Notes: a model not told the origin generated them from the letters alone. Shown: positions 26,136 through 39,015, counted from the first letter of the stretch. The stretch is 64,000 nucleotides of DNA from Muraenolepis orangiensis (GCA_027704905.1 CM051013.1:9096643-9160642), one strand, 5' to 3'. Translations and numbers: made by a program.

Positions 26136-27169
26136 GGTGACAGTGGTACGGAAAGCCAAATGGGTCATAATTCTATCGCAGGACTATAGCGTTGCTTTTT
26201 CTTTAACTTTACATATTTAAATAAGTGTTTCTTTAGGAATCTGATGAACACTCCACCTGCATAAATATCCACCATTTCCCCAACACCTTTCATATTCCTT
26301 TACATACAATGTATTACATTTTCAACTGGAATGTAATAACTAACACAGGTAAAGTGAGTTATACCCGGTGGTGGTAGCCATACTTGTTGAGGTGCAAATT
26401 CCATCCTGTGCCCACACAGACACTCTAGTCTTTCATCCACTGGTTCCCTATCTCTCCCTTCCTATGTGGGTTTATCACCTCTGCCCTGCATCATATACAT
26501 CAGTAATCATCATTAGCACTCATAACACAATTACGATATGGTAGAGGACTATTAACATGACAATTCACCTTGTGTGTGGACCCTAGGGGCTATTGCTTGC
26601 CTGTGGGGATGTAGGACACTGGGCCTTTAAAAGGAGTGACGTTTACCTCGTGCCTTTGGAAGTGTATTCGAGTTAAGTTTCGTTTTGCTCCGCTGTTCTT
26701 TTTCTTTAAATAAAATACGTAATATAACATTTTTAAACACGTTTTGTTGTATAACAGTCTCCGCGTATTCTTTTCAATTCATACCATATAATAATAATGT
26801 ATTAATTACTAGTTGAACTCTATAATTAAGATTAATTCCAGATGTGTTTTTTCCCCCCTAAATCTACTTACCATGTTACCTGCACTGGACTTAGTCCGCT
26901 CACTGAACATTTTTGTACATATTGTTTTTGTACATGTTTTGCCTTGTATTGTTTTTGTCTTGTTGTTTTGTCTCGACCCCTCTCACCCAGGCCCCAGTCT
27001 CTCTGCACCTCTCCCCTCCAGCAGAGGGCTTGCGTAGCGGGGCTGTGGTCGCAGAGTACTGGGGAAGGAAGCGCAGGTTAGGCGACTTGGGTCTGGCCCG
27101 TTCAGCAGCCGTCCAGCAGCTGAAGACTCAGCTCATCTCGCCACCTGTGCTCGCACTTTGACCTCTCAA

Positions 27170-28105
27170 GCCCCACATTCCCCACCTGTGACACCTCCCA
27201 CATGGCTGTGGGAGGGGGGCTTTCTCAGCTACATCATGGCACCCCATCGCCAACAAAAGTATTCTGTGGGGAAGAGTGAGGCCCTAGCATGTGTTTGGCC
27301 ATGTGAACGGTGGCACATGTATGTCTATGGTCGACCGTTCACAGTGCGGACTGACCACCAGGCTCTCACAGCCCTTCTTGAGACATCGGGCACAGGGAAC
27401 AGGCCGCTGAGGATCCACCGCTGGTCAGAGAGGCTCTGGCAATACAACTTTACCCTACAGTTCATCCCAGGTCGCAAAAATGTAGTGGCGGACCTGCTCT
27501 CCCGTACCACTTTCGGTCTCTCGCCCGACCTCCGGATGCCACAGAGCCTGACCTCGTCCAAATGCTCCATACCCGACTCCAGACTACAGTCTCCCTTCAG
27601 GACCTCCAGCTGGCCTCAGAACAGGACCCCAAGTTCTCCCAGCTCCGCAAATTCATCCACACTGGTTGGCCCAAAAGGTTCCAGAGGACCTGGCACCTTT
27701 CTATCAGGTGAGAGAGGAACTGTCGTGCTGGGGCAAGGTCTGTGTATCTAGTGGACTCCGAACCATCGTGCCCAGTTGCCTACAGGCACGCTGGCCATGG
27801 CCCATGAGAGACATCTGGGCATCGTGAGAGAGAAGCAGAGATGTCAGGACCTGGTGTGGTGGCCGGGCATAGACAGAGACATTAAGGCCACGGTAAGGGA
27901 CTGCACAGCCTGCCTAGTGAGTGGCAAAACTCGTCCTCTGACACCGCCGCCGTTGCAGCCACTGAACTGGCCAGACAAGCCTTGGACACACCTCCAGCTG
28001 GACTGCGGGGAGCACCATGGAGTCCCACACTACCAACGATTTTTGGTGGTGGTCTACGATCTCCATTCGAAGTGGCCAGAGGTCACCTCCGTCGGGAACT
28101 AAACG
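27170..28105 (+). pseudogene. Ty3/gypsy retrotransposon pol fragment (RNase H and integrase), broken
   Basis: Two conserved stretches. About 27215-27520 encodes an RNase H region (motifs KYSVGKSEALA, RTDHQAL, IPGRKNVVADLLSR). About 27790-28100 encodes the start of an integrase (HLGI, then WWPGI, and a zinc-binding CTAC). Between them (about 27530-27780) the reading frame breaks through frameshift and stop changes. The integrase stops soon after its first catalytic-domain residues. No gag, protease, reverse transcriptase or LTRs were recognised, so this is a dead remnant. Confidence 0.85.
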
Positions 28106-28208
28106 CCAGAGGTCTTTAATCTTTATTGGAAGATCATATATAGAGGTATATAATCTTTGAAAGATCATATATAAACACGCCATTAGTGTTCAACTCAGTG
28201 GGCTAGAG

Positions 28209-28688
28209 CAGGGGTTCCCAACCTTTTTTGTGCCACGGACCGGCAGATACATGAAAAAAATCTCGCGGACCGGTTGTCAACAAAACGGCAGGGCTCTATT
28301 TCAGTATAAACGCGTATGTACGCGGAGCACCCGTAAAAAAACCCGGCTTGTTCGCTGGTGCGAGCCGGCTCCCGTCGTTCACTTAAAAGAGCCGACTCTT
28401 TGAGCCGGCTCGTTCGCGACCGACACATCACTAGCGCGTAGTCTCTTGCGTGCAACTGAGTCTCGTTATGCCGCCGATATATATTTAATCTATATATATA
28501 TAGATTATACCGCCCATATATACCGCTATATAATCGATATATATATATCGATTATACTATATATATAATCTCTATATATAGATCATACCGCCCACCGTTG
28601 ACCTATACTCAAATTATTTGAGTAAAATATGATGATAAACAGCTGTTTCGCGGCCCGGCAGTAACACCTCCACGGCCCGGAACCCCTG
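28209..28688. mobile_element. Non-autonomous hAT-like element, 480 bp
   Basis: Termini CAGGGGTTCC and GGAACCCCTG are perfect 10-bp inverted repeats. They are flanked by a decayed 8-bp duplication (GGCTAGAG and AGCTAGTG, 6 of 8 identical). Subterminal sequence has CCACGGACCGG at the left and CGGCCCGG at the right. The interior holds a fragment ending CGACACATCACTA (28350-28433), which looks like the end of another hAT family, and several AT palindromes around 28480-28590. Confidence 0.8.
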
Positions 28689-28696
28689 AGCTAGTG

Positions 28697-29238
28697 GACA
28701 TGTGGGCGCCCTCTAGAGTCCACGATCCACCTCGGTTAGTGCTACACTGTGGATGTGAAAACAGTGGAGAACATGTTTTTAGTTGAACGGGGCTTTGAGA
28801 TAAAACCAAACATAATGCCGTGGCATTACTCGGACCGAAACAGGATTGCATATCAAAAGTTTGTTCACATGAGCTTACTGCAGCAAAAACACTACTCAAA
28901 TAATACTGACGGGACGCACAAAAACGATCTCGGATTACAAGCCATGTGCGCATTGTACGAGCTACTCTGACTACAGAACAAATCTAAAATAGACTAGATA
29001 CCAAAGTGCCTTTTGTGGTTTTTCCATTACATTTTTAAACCAGAAAGTTTGTCAGGGTAATAATATAAACACCCAAAGTGGCATATTTGGGGGTTTTCTT
29101 TAGAATACCCAAACAAGTAGCAAGACAAACGTGGCAGAATAGGTAGATCCGAAGAAGATCACTGTTCGACTAGTGTGGTCTGTTCTCGTTCTTCACTGAT
29201 TGGGTGAAAACCAGACGCCGTTCTTTTTTAGATTAGAT
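28697..29238. other. Unassigned intergenic DNA
   Basis: An open frame of 73 codons (28749-28970, plus) contains no domain I recognise. It has no clear splice context and is treated as chance or transposon-derived. Confidence 0.4.
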
Positions 29239-30406
29239 TCTAATTTATAGTTAGTTATATAGTTAATAGTTTATTTATATTTTGGCTGTTTGGACGGCGT
29301 TTTGTCACTTTTAACACGTAAAAAGGCCGTAATTCGCCACCTATATGACGCGGTACGATTAACAACACAGTAGAAAGCGATGTCCAAACTACACAAAGAC
29401 CAGGGCGACGAACACGAGAAACCAGAGCAACAAACACACTGGGGTTTTACTGGTGTAATATATAAAGCTTCGTTACGTCAACCGTAGATGCACCAACCAT
29501 AAACGCTTTACAACTAGTTGCTATTTCTCGCCAAAAGGGTTAAATAAGTGCACAATATTTCAATATACAGTTGGAAGAGAACATCCTGATACAATCATCT
29601 AGTCTAGTGAGAGGACGCGGGATAGGTAGACCAGGTGGGGATAGGTAGACTAGGTGGGGATAGGTAGACCAGGTGGGGATAGGTAGACCAGGTAGACCAG
29701 GTAGGGATAGGTAGACCAGGTGGGGATAGGTAGACTAGGTAGACCAGGTGGGGATAGGTAGACTAGGTAGACCAGGTGGGGATAGGTAGACCAGGTGGGG
29801 ATAGGTAGACTAGGTAGACCAGGTGGGGATAGGTAGACTAGGTAGACCAGGTGGGGATAGGTAGACTAGGTAGACCAGGTGGGGATAGGTAGACTAGGTG
29901 GGGATAGGTAGACTATGTAGACTAGGTGGGGATAGGTAGACTAGGTAGACCAGGTGGGGATAGGTAGACTAGGTGGGGATAGGTAGACCAGGTGGGGATG
30001 GGTAGGTAATGGCGGATTGAGCAACAGTGAGAAGTACAATTCAACACATTGCATGTACAGTGATCGAACTTTAATTCCTCTCACTAGACTAGATGATTGT
30101 ATCAGGATGTTCTCTTCCAACTGTATATTAAAATATTGTGAACTTATTTAACCCTTTTGGCGAGAAATGGCAACTAGTTGTAAAGAGTTTATGGTTGGTG
30201 CAACGATGTTTTATATATTATACCAGTAAAACCCCAGTGTGTTCGTCGCTCTGGACGCCGGGTCTTTGTGTAGTTTGGACATCGCTTTCTACGGTGTTCG
30301 TCCGCGTCATATAGGTGGCGAATTACGGCCTATTTACGCGTTAAACGTGACAAAACGCCGTCCAAACATCCAAAATATAAATAAACGATATAACTATAAA
30401 CTAGAC
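29239..30406. repeat. Foldback block: long inverted repeat around a minisatellite
   Basis: The left arm (about 29239-29617) and right arm (about 30076-30406) are imperfect reverse complements, e.g. TTTGGACGGCGTTTTGTCAC with its complement, and ACATCCTGATACAATCATCT with its complement. The core (29618-30007) is a minisatellite of GGTAGACTAGGT and GGGGATA units, followed by a short unique block (30008-30075). No transposase is seen. It resembles a foldback element or an inverted duplication. Confidence 0.85.
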
Positions 30407-30540
30407 CAGGTGGGGATCGGTAGACTAGGGGATAGGCAGACCAGGTGGGGATAATGTAATAATGTAGTAATGGCGGATTGAGCAACAGTGTGAAGTACAA
30501 TTCAACACATTGCATGTAGTGATCGAACTTTACTTTGCCG
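30403..30540. repeat. Repeat of the foldback core, outside the right arm
   Basis: Minisatellite units resume (30403-30450). Then comes a second copy of the unique block AATGGCGGATTGAGCAACAG...AATTCAACACATTGCATGTA (30470-30540), already seen at 30008-30075. Confidence 0.85.
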
Positions 30541-30554
30541 TCGGTGTATGAATG

Positions 30555-30625
30555 GGCAATGTGAGGACTTTACATGACTTGTAAAGCGCTTTGGATAAAA
30601 GCGCTATATAAAAGCCGGCATTATT
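30555..30625. repeat. Short interspersed repeat
   Basis: CTTGTAAAGCGCTTTGGATA and AAAGCGCTATATAAAAGCCG, ending GGCATTATT. It is near-identical to 55148-55200 in fance intron 9. Confidence 0.8.
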
Positions 30626-32105
30626 GTTATTACTTTAATTCCATGCGTTTATGTCGTCTCAACTAAACTAACACACATTGAGGTTTTTTACAAAAGGTCA
30701 GAAAGAGGTGCATTTCGTTGAGGCCCTTTGGCATTCTGCTGGAAATAATTTCCTAAACTCTTGGTGGCATAAGTTCCGATATTAGCGGACACAACAAGGC
30801 AGTACTACATGGGGTTGTGGTGAGATCAGAATCGCATATATACTCATCGTCTGTTGTGGAACTTGATAATCCAAATTCACGCCAGACTAGTATATCTGAT
30901 CAAATCATCACGTCTGACCACAACCTAGATCGTGGAAGCCTTGGAGTTGGTACTCGCACACGCACACCGCCATAGAGGCTCGCCTGGAGTAGTATTATCA
31001 CCTCGACGTCGAAACAAGGCCTCAATTTCGAGCCGATCAAATAAGATCAGTTGTGTAGATTTTTAAAACATAAAGACACAGACAAAGACAGACGTTCAGT
31101 CAACACATTCGCTCACACGCCACACGCTCATTCACACAACACCAGTCACTCCCGCTGAAATGCAAAGCAACCCGCAAGCAGTTCTCTATATAGATCGTGA
31201 CCCGGAACTTCCGGCCGGGACGTCCCATAGAACGCCGCAATGTGCAGTGCTGCCACCTGCGGGCTTGGAAGGCAATTCTATTTAGAGCAAAATCGATTTT
31301 GGAACATCAAGCTATTGCCCTGTTATAATAGATCGCCCCCATGAGGTCGGCGGATGGAAATGATATACATGTGTTATTTGGGGTTCTATGTTAACTGTCA
31401 ATATTCATAGCAATACAATATGTTTTCGCTGTACTGTACTTGTGTGTGTAATGACAATACATTTTAATCTTATCTAATCTAATATTCTGACTGAATATAC
31501 AATATTTATTTACAATAATAATGAAAATAAAAATATATAAACATAATGGATCGTTGACATGATGGACAAGATGGAACGAGCAAACAAGGCAGCATTTGTG
31601 AATAAACTTGACTTGACTTGACTTGCATTTGCAATTCTTGAAAATAAATCCTAACAATGGATGTGATTTTGAGTTTGAACTAAAACTGAACAACAAAGTG
31701 CACTTTACAACACTACACTTTGCACTTGGGGTATCTTATATTGGTCAGCCTGCTAGAAAAGGGTGTCTGAATGGCTCAGGGCCATACTATGGTATCCATG
31801 TGAGCGGTATTATCTTGGTAGAAAGTAGCATTTGTGTCCTGAGCAATTAGCTAATCCGGCATCCCGTGCTGCAGGGGACTGTGGGGTAATCTCAAACGTC
31901 TTAATGAGATTTCAGTGCATGTCTACTACAACTATTGACAACAAAACTGCTGCTCTGTCACCGACTGGTTCATCAACAGGACTACATTCTTACTAGGAAG
32001 AAAGAAAGAGGGGACTGTGTGTGAAGGTGCACTGCTTTTAACAATGGACAATTGACCACACCAGCAGCTGCAGGATAGACACCTGTGGACTCTGGTTACC
32101 CTGCC
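30626..32105. other. Intergenic upstream of the FAM107-family gene
   Basis: No gene recognised. Contains a retroelement-tail-like patch (31390-31470, TTTTCGCTGTACTGTACTTG with AATGACAATAC) and a short GACTT repeat (31605-31625). The FAM107-family promoter and 5' UTR probably lie toward the right end, roughly 31900-32105, judged only from the position of the first coding exon. Confidence 0.4.
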
Positions 32106-34503
32106 ATGGAGGGGACCAGTGCTAGGAAAGTGAGTTCTTACAGGTTGTTTTTATTCCGATCTGTCCTCCCTGTTGTTTGGCTGGTGCATAGTGTGAACCT
32201 AATAGATATACTATGATATATTTTTGACATGGCAGATAGACTATCCATGTAAGTGACGATGAAGCATCATGTTAATTTGAAATGGGTGCTCAATGTGACA
32301 AATCCAAAACCCTATTGTATGGTGTTTGGACAAACACAGGATAATATGCCAGATGGTGAGGGTCAAGATTAACCGTCAGTCTGCCTGCTACCTGCCAGTA
32401 TACAGTGGCTTACAAGTTGATGGTGGTTTTACCGGTTTATTGTATTTTGGGAATTGTTGATCAGCCAGAGCAGCTGGTACATGCTGACATGTTAGCACTC
32501 TCTTTGTGTGTGTGTGTGTGTGTGTGTGGTGATGGCAGGTTTAACCTGTGGGCTTTGTTTACCAAAGATTAACAGGTGTGCAGCCAGCTTGCTGCCTAAA
32601 CCAGCCACAAACCACACTTTATGTTATTAGTTATTTTAAATAATTATGATTATTATTTAAAGTCTACTTCAGATGGTCACTTTGAGCATTTGTATCCAAT
32701 CTTATATAACAATATGACTGACTATCTAAGTACATCATATCAAATGCATCAAATACCTTGCTAATCAGGTAAGATGCTGCTGCTGCCAGAGTTTGTTATC
32801 TGATCACATGTCTAGTCTCAGAATCAGTGGAATCAGCTATATTGGCCAAGTGGGCGGACTTTGACTCAAGGCATTGCAGGGGAGATGTCATGCATATACC
32901 CAGACATGGGCCGTGGTACGAGAGAAAACTCTCATAAAGTAGCAGTGAGAAGTCCTGCCATAGATTAGAGCCAGACAACTAATTTAAGCTCTAGGCATCG
33001 GGACAGGACGACATTGGCAGGTAAAGCAGAGGTCAGAATCCTCATAATGCAGAGATACAGAAACCAGAAGAATGGAGGGCGTATTATATGTTATACTATA
33101 TGAGCACTGGGACAGGGTAGGATTTCTCTATTAAATCGTATTAATTTGGTATTGGTATCATGCTTGACATAAGATGGGTCGGTGTCTTTAACTTTGTCAG
33201 GGTCCAGTCAAAACACTAGCGTACCATCTGTGCTCTGCTTAACCCGATCTATGTCCTATTCATGTTTTTTGAGGAAGGGCTTTGGTTCTCTTGTTTCAAC
33301 TGGGTGTGAAAGAGGTAGCCGATGATAAAGAGACACTAGTGCTCCCTACTTGCAATGATTAAAATAAAAAAATAGTGTATTGTTGGCCCCAAAAAGAAAA
33401 CGGTAGAGCCAGGCAGTATACCTGACTTCTAACTCTATCTTCGATCACCTTGGACTCCTGACTTCTAACTCTATCTTCGATCACCTTGGACTCCTCATAT
33501 TAGTTAACACACACGATTTAGCAGGCAGCAGACACCTTTCCTTGTAGCTCTTATCTAGCCTGGCTAAGCCCCTCTGGTTAATGAGAGGGAAGTTGATTTA
33601 CAGGGTCGTCATGAATAAAACTGCTTGTCTAATTGTGTATTATTTGTGCATTGATTAAAAGTAATTGTTTAACTGGTCAGATCTTTCATATTTAATCTGC
33701 TTTTCAACTTGTTTATTATTCTTCTTTTCTTTTTTTTTAATCAGAGGCCAGGATTTGGAAACAACAAAAAAGGTATAGTGGTGAATAAAACTACTGATAT
33801 TTGAAAACATTTAATGAGAAATCCTAAAGGATCTGTTCCTAAATAAGTTGACTCAGGTCCATTTTTGAGAATATCGCTTTTTTTAAATTCATTTATCAAG
33901 TATCTTGCATGTTGATATATGTCATAATGACGTAATAACGGTGACACAAACACAGTTAAATCAAACACTATTTTGCACAAATAAAGTCACTTATTTGGCG
34001 TTAAGTTCATCTTCCACGTGTTTCCCAGAGAGTCACTCGGCCATCGCTCATCCCCACTTGACCAATGGCGGCGGCATTGTGGAGCTGAGTCAGCCCAGGA
34101 AGCTGAATGGCTCTACTGTGGAGACTCCCAGCCACCAGAACCTACACAGAGAGCTGCTGCTCAGCCACAAAAGGTAGGCCCCGCACTAGACAGCCATACA
34201 CCCCCGGAGCCAAGGTCTCCTGACTAATCACATGAGCATATCACCGATGACAAGTCAGCGGATCGAACAAGCGAACGCGGTTTGTGCTCTGGGTGACTGC
34301 TTGTCTGTGACTGGGGCTGTTGTTGTTGTGGATGACCATGCTAATAACTCTGTAGAGGCCTGGTCCTGGAGGAGAAGCCTGAGCTGAAGAGAGTGCTGGA
34401 GCAGAGGAGACTTGAGATCCACAGAGAGGAGGAGTTGGCCCGGCACATGCCCTCAGACTTGGAGATGGAGCTCCGTAAGAGGCAGCAGAAGCAGCGAGAG
34501 GTC

Positions 34504-34576
<73 letters not shown>

Positions 34577-34715
34577 TGGCCACTGGACAAACATGCCATA
34601 GCCCGGGGACTTTTCACAAGACCTTGAGGATTTCAAGTCTTCAAACCTTGTGTCTTGAATAAAGCTCTTTGTGTTTGAGCCTCTTGATCAGCCTTGTTGT
34701 TGATGTTGTTGTTGG

Positions 34716-34810
<95 letters not shown>

Positions 34811-34987
34811 GTTATGTTATGTTGTGATGTGTTGTGTTGTGTTGTGTTGGGCTTTCAGTACGAGCAGCAAGAGATCAGGAGGCGGGAGGACCAGGAGAAG
34901 ACCCCAGAGTTTGTCACGGTGAAGGGAAGACTGCGACGCACCAACACAGCGGACCTGCGGGGTCTGACCATGTCCGCCGTCCCCTGA
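32106..34987 (+). CDS. FAM107 family protein
   Basis: Five phase-consistent exons: 32106-32129, 33745-33772, 34029-34173, 34356-34500 and 34859-34987, about 156 aa. The family signature is clear: SHQNLHRELLLSHKRGL, then EKPELKRVLEQRR, a charged coiled coil (about residues 85-130, SDLEMELRKRQQKQRE) and the C-terminal TPEFVTVKGRLRRT. FAM107 proteins (DUF1151) bind actin and act in stress responses and neuronal morphology. The SDLE and PEFV-VKG-LRRT spellings lean toward FAM107B, but the N-terminus is divergent, so I give no symbol; a fish-specific paralogue is possible. The first two exons (MEGTSARK and RPGFGNNKK) are short and least certain. The exon 4 donor is followed at once by a CA repeat. 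Confidence 0.8.
34505..34574. repeat. (AC)35 next to the FAM107 exon 4 donor
   Basis: Begins 4 nt into intron 4 (donor GTCAAC). Confidence 0.97.
34718..34807. repeat. (GT)45 in the same FAM107 intron
   Basis: Lies about 50 nt before the exon 5 acceptor. It is complementary to the (AC)35 at the start of the same 358-nt intron. Confidence 0.97.
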
Positions 34988-35173
34988 GGCGCCTCTCACT
35001 GCACCCACAGCAGGGCCTCTAGTCACATGGTCGCTGAACCAGGAAACCATCAGAGGGGAGTGCAAAAAATACTATGCAACAAAAATGAACATAAACATCA
35101 GAACATCCATCAGTCACTTTATGTATTAGTATGGTGTATAGTATTTTTGTAGTATTGTTTTAGAAATGCATAC

Positions 35174-35260
35174 GGCGGGAGGGAATGGGGAGTAAGCGTT
35201 CCATTGTACTTGTTGTACTTGCACTGTTGCAAATGGCCAATAAAAATATCGTGTATCTTG
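35174..35260 (+). repeat. Retroelement-like 3' tail, copy 3
   Basis: GGGAGGGAATGGGGAGTAAG, then CCATTGTACTTG and AAATGGCCAATAAAAATATC. Same motif order as 11375-11440. It lies in the probable FAM107-family 3' UTR. Confidence 0.6.
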
Positions 35261-35587
35261 TATAAGGGAAGAAACCGAAATGCACATCAGGATGTGTAGG
35301 GGGTGGATTAATATACAAATGACTTCCACTCTTACCTTTTTAATTATGGTATGTTCAAATTGTAATTGTTTGCCGATGGTTCGATGCTGTTGCTTTCTTT
35401 GGGTATTATGCATTTTCTATTTTTTTTTTTAAACTCTCACTTTTACTTCCAAATCCCTGAGCAACACGGTGTTCCTTGGTCTACAGCAGTGTGGTTCTGC
35501 GGCGGTTTGTTTCTTCCAAGAGCCAATGTCGACTCTGCTTAACATTGACAACTACATTAAATGAGATTTGTACGAAAATCCCAACGC

Positions 35588-35593
35588 AATAAA
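35588..35593 (+). terminator. Candidate poly(A) signal, FAM107-family gene
   Basis: AATAAA, 600 bp after the stop codon, followed by a TGTGTCTGTTTGTTCTTT-type G/T-rich stretch. An earlier AATAAA at 35239 belongs to the repeat tail. Confidence 0.5.
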
Positions 35594-36479
35594 CGTTGTA
35601 TCCCCGGTGAACTCATGTGTCTGTTTGTTCTTTATGTGTGGGTTTTTCCAGCGTCCAGTGTGCTCTTTATACGATATGTGCAGTGAGAAATTGGAAACAA
35701 TTTAACTATGAAGAATCGATTTCCAGACCTCTCGGCGTCCTCCCTACGGACTCAACAAGGGCCTTTCTCACGGATTGGGAAAGTGTTCTGTTTAATTAGC
35801 TGATCTTTTCATTCCATCACGGGACGAGGGAGAAAGCAGGCCATCTGGAGAGAGTGGGCTGTCCATTGAGCACGGAAATACCCAAGGGCCTGGTTAAGAC
35901 CCATTGGGTCTAGTTGGGACAAACCAAAAATGCAAAATATAGAAGTCTGTAAGGGTTAATTGTGGAGCAGGGATGTGGCACTGGATGTGGTGGTTCCTAA
36001 AAAAAATAAAAAGAGTTTTTTTGCGTCACACAGTGCCATGTTGTTTAGGGTTTGTAGGCTATACTTCACCACCCACCATCTGTCCCGCACCCCCACCCAC
36101 CCCCCCAAACCCTCGGGCATTTCTTCGGCCCTCTTTGCAGACACCCCCACCCACCAGGGCCCACAGTGTGTCGCGTGCTGCTATGTCAATATGCAGAGCT
36201 CGTACCAGAGAGAAAGTCGCGTCCGACCGATCCATTTTGAACTCGGAGGGGTGTATCTCTGATACGTTTAAATATGCGATAGGGTTCAGAGACAAGCAGA
36301 AGTTCTAAAGAACCTTGAAACACGTGAAAGTTATTTTGCCATCACATAAATATGTCTCACTTGAGGTTTCCATGAAAAGCAGGGTTTTGGTGAACGACTT
36401 TCGGGAACCGATGTCATTACTCCACCCCTGTTTTCTTTTTGAAATGTTGGTATGGCCCGGGACAGATGTACCAAACGCA

Positions 36480-36586
36480 ACGCCCACTCATTGGCCGACC
36501 CGCTCACGTCTGACTTGAGAAAGTCATCCCAGAGAGAGATGCTTCGCCTGCAACGTTGAGAGAAGCAGAAAAAAACCCACCTGGAG
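36480..36586 (+). promoter_or_regulatory. Candidate inava 5' UTR exon and promoter
   Basis: The stretch ends in CACCTGGAG followed by the strong donor GTAAGT (36587 on) and contains no long ORF. It is the best donor-terminated candidate in the 5 kb upstream of the first inava coding exon. Inference only. Confidence 0.25.
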
Positions 36587-38138
36587 GTAAGTCCACTCCA
36601 TCCTACTGTATTTTACTGACCCAGTTGGATAGAATACAACTTATAAGCTTCATTCAACCCAGTTTAGTAACTTTTTAGAATATGCGCCCGTGTTCATGTG
36701 TCCATGTAGGCGTATATGGTTGTAGGACAAACAGATTTCACTCTGAATCATTATTCCTGCTCTGCTGGTTAGTCATTTCCCAGATGTGTTTGTATGTATC
36801 ATATAAAAGTTCGAGTGGGATGAAGCAACAACAAAACGAGAAGTGTATGGTGAATGCGTATTAAGAATGCCTAATGTCCAATCTATCAGAAACAGAATGC
36901 CTTTATTGTCATTGTACAACGAAATTGTCTAGCAATCTCCAATTGAACAATTGAAAATTCTAAAATAAAATAAAAACTAAACTAACAACAAAATAAACAG
37001 GTAAAAAATTGCCATAAAAAAAATATTACATATATATTACATACACTACCATGTAATACACATGTATATACACTACTACAAAAAATACCACATATTGCGG
37101 CTGGACCTATAAACAGAAGTGCAAGTTTGCAATGATGCAAATGCAAATGATTATACATACTATGGTGCAGTGGGATAAATTAAAGTCCTACATAAAAACA
37201 TCCCCTCACCCACCCATCGTTGGACAAGGTGAGAGGGGCATGCGTGACCGCCCCGTGCCCTCAGGAACTAGCTGTTATGATGCCTGGTCCTAAAACCTGG
37301 TGGAGAACAATGACGCACCCCTTTCGCCCTCTGTATTTACGTTGTCTCTGGGCTGTGACAGAGCAAGTGTGTCTGGCCAGCATATGGCCTCCACTGACTA
37401 ACAAGAGGGACGGTGTGGCCTTTATTATTCTGTGCATTGTCTCCTGATTCCTGATCTCACAGCAGCCAAGCACAGGCACTTTGTGCTGCACAGCAGCTGT
37501 TCTCTTTTAAAAGTTTGACATTTAATACAAAACAAGAACTGCCGGTTGACTGCTAAACGGTGCTTATCACTGTAGCCACATTCTGCCCTGTGTATGAGTT
37601 CATTGTTTAGTGCTAGCCTATTTCGAGCTATGACCAGACCCCAGTGACGTGCGTTGGGGAAACACAATACTTTTTTTCTCTCTCTCTCTCTCGCACACAC
37701 GTTTGGTCTGAGTTTTCCTGCCGTGGGCCCAACAGTGTGTCCAGAGCGGACCCGTTTTGCTGAATGGATTTTGGCTCTTGCCCAGCCTCTGAAATAAGGC
37801 ACACTGTAAAGTGGTTTGGTTTCTTCCATAGAATCAGCATTCACTTGAGAATCTTAATTACAGGCCTCGCATGGGCCTCGGTCTGGTTTTCAGGCATCCT
37901 CTCGACTGCTTCCTAGGCCCAGGCCGGTCCCCCCGTTGGTAATTCCAGTGCCGACCACAGCGGTAATGAGCAGAGCGGTGGCTGCATTCCAGGGGATCAC
38001 AACTCGGCCCTCATGGGAGAGGGTGGCGGGGGAAGTCTGGGAGACAGTGGATCCAACATCATAATCTCTCCGCCGTAAACGCCTGCTTCCGTCGATTGCT
38101 TCGTTTTCATGGTCCGCTGAGCCGCGAGAGGGTGGGCC

Positions 38139-38170
<32 letters not shown>

Positions 38171-38383
38171 CATCATCATTGTAGTCGTCGTCGATGTCTG
38201 CACGTTGCAAGATTAGCTTCCTGCAAGCGGTGATCAAATAGGCCACAATTAGCGTGTTTGGATAGCGGCAATATCGTTGTCTATTTTGTGGCCGGGAGAT
38301 GGTATCAGTAGTTTGATTTTCAGGAAATGGGATTGTTCCTGTTTGTTTGCTGCAGAACTCGATTGGTTCTGTCCTTCCCACAG

Positions 38384-38505
<122 letters not shown>

Positions 38506-38870
38506 CTGCACTTACTGACAAAGACAATGGTTTAGAAGTTACTGGCAACGTTTGCACTTTAGCGCAACACACCCATTCACTCAGCACAGCAGACCTCTGA
38601 CCACAACATTGTTACTGTCTTGAGAGAGAGAGTTATGGAGTGCACATGGGTAAGACTTCACATTACCCTGGCTGTTTCTGATTACAGGAATTAATTCCTG
38701 TTGATGCCTTTTAAGTTTTTAGCTTTAGTTCAGAGTTTCAAGTTCCCCCAGCTGCAGGACCCTTTACCTACAACAAGTTGGCGTAGTACCCCTTACAGTC
38801 AGCCTGTGCTTGTGTGTGTGTGTGTGTGTCTCTCTCTCTGTCTCTCTCTATCTGTATCTCTGTCTCTTTC

Positions 38871-39015
<145 letters not shown>

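Noticed and set aside
28749..28970. 73-codon ORF beginning MDVKTVENMF
   Set aside because: No recognisable domain, no splice or promoter context, next to transposons.
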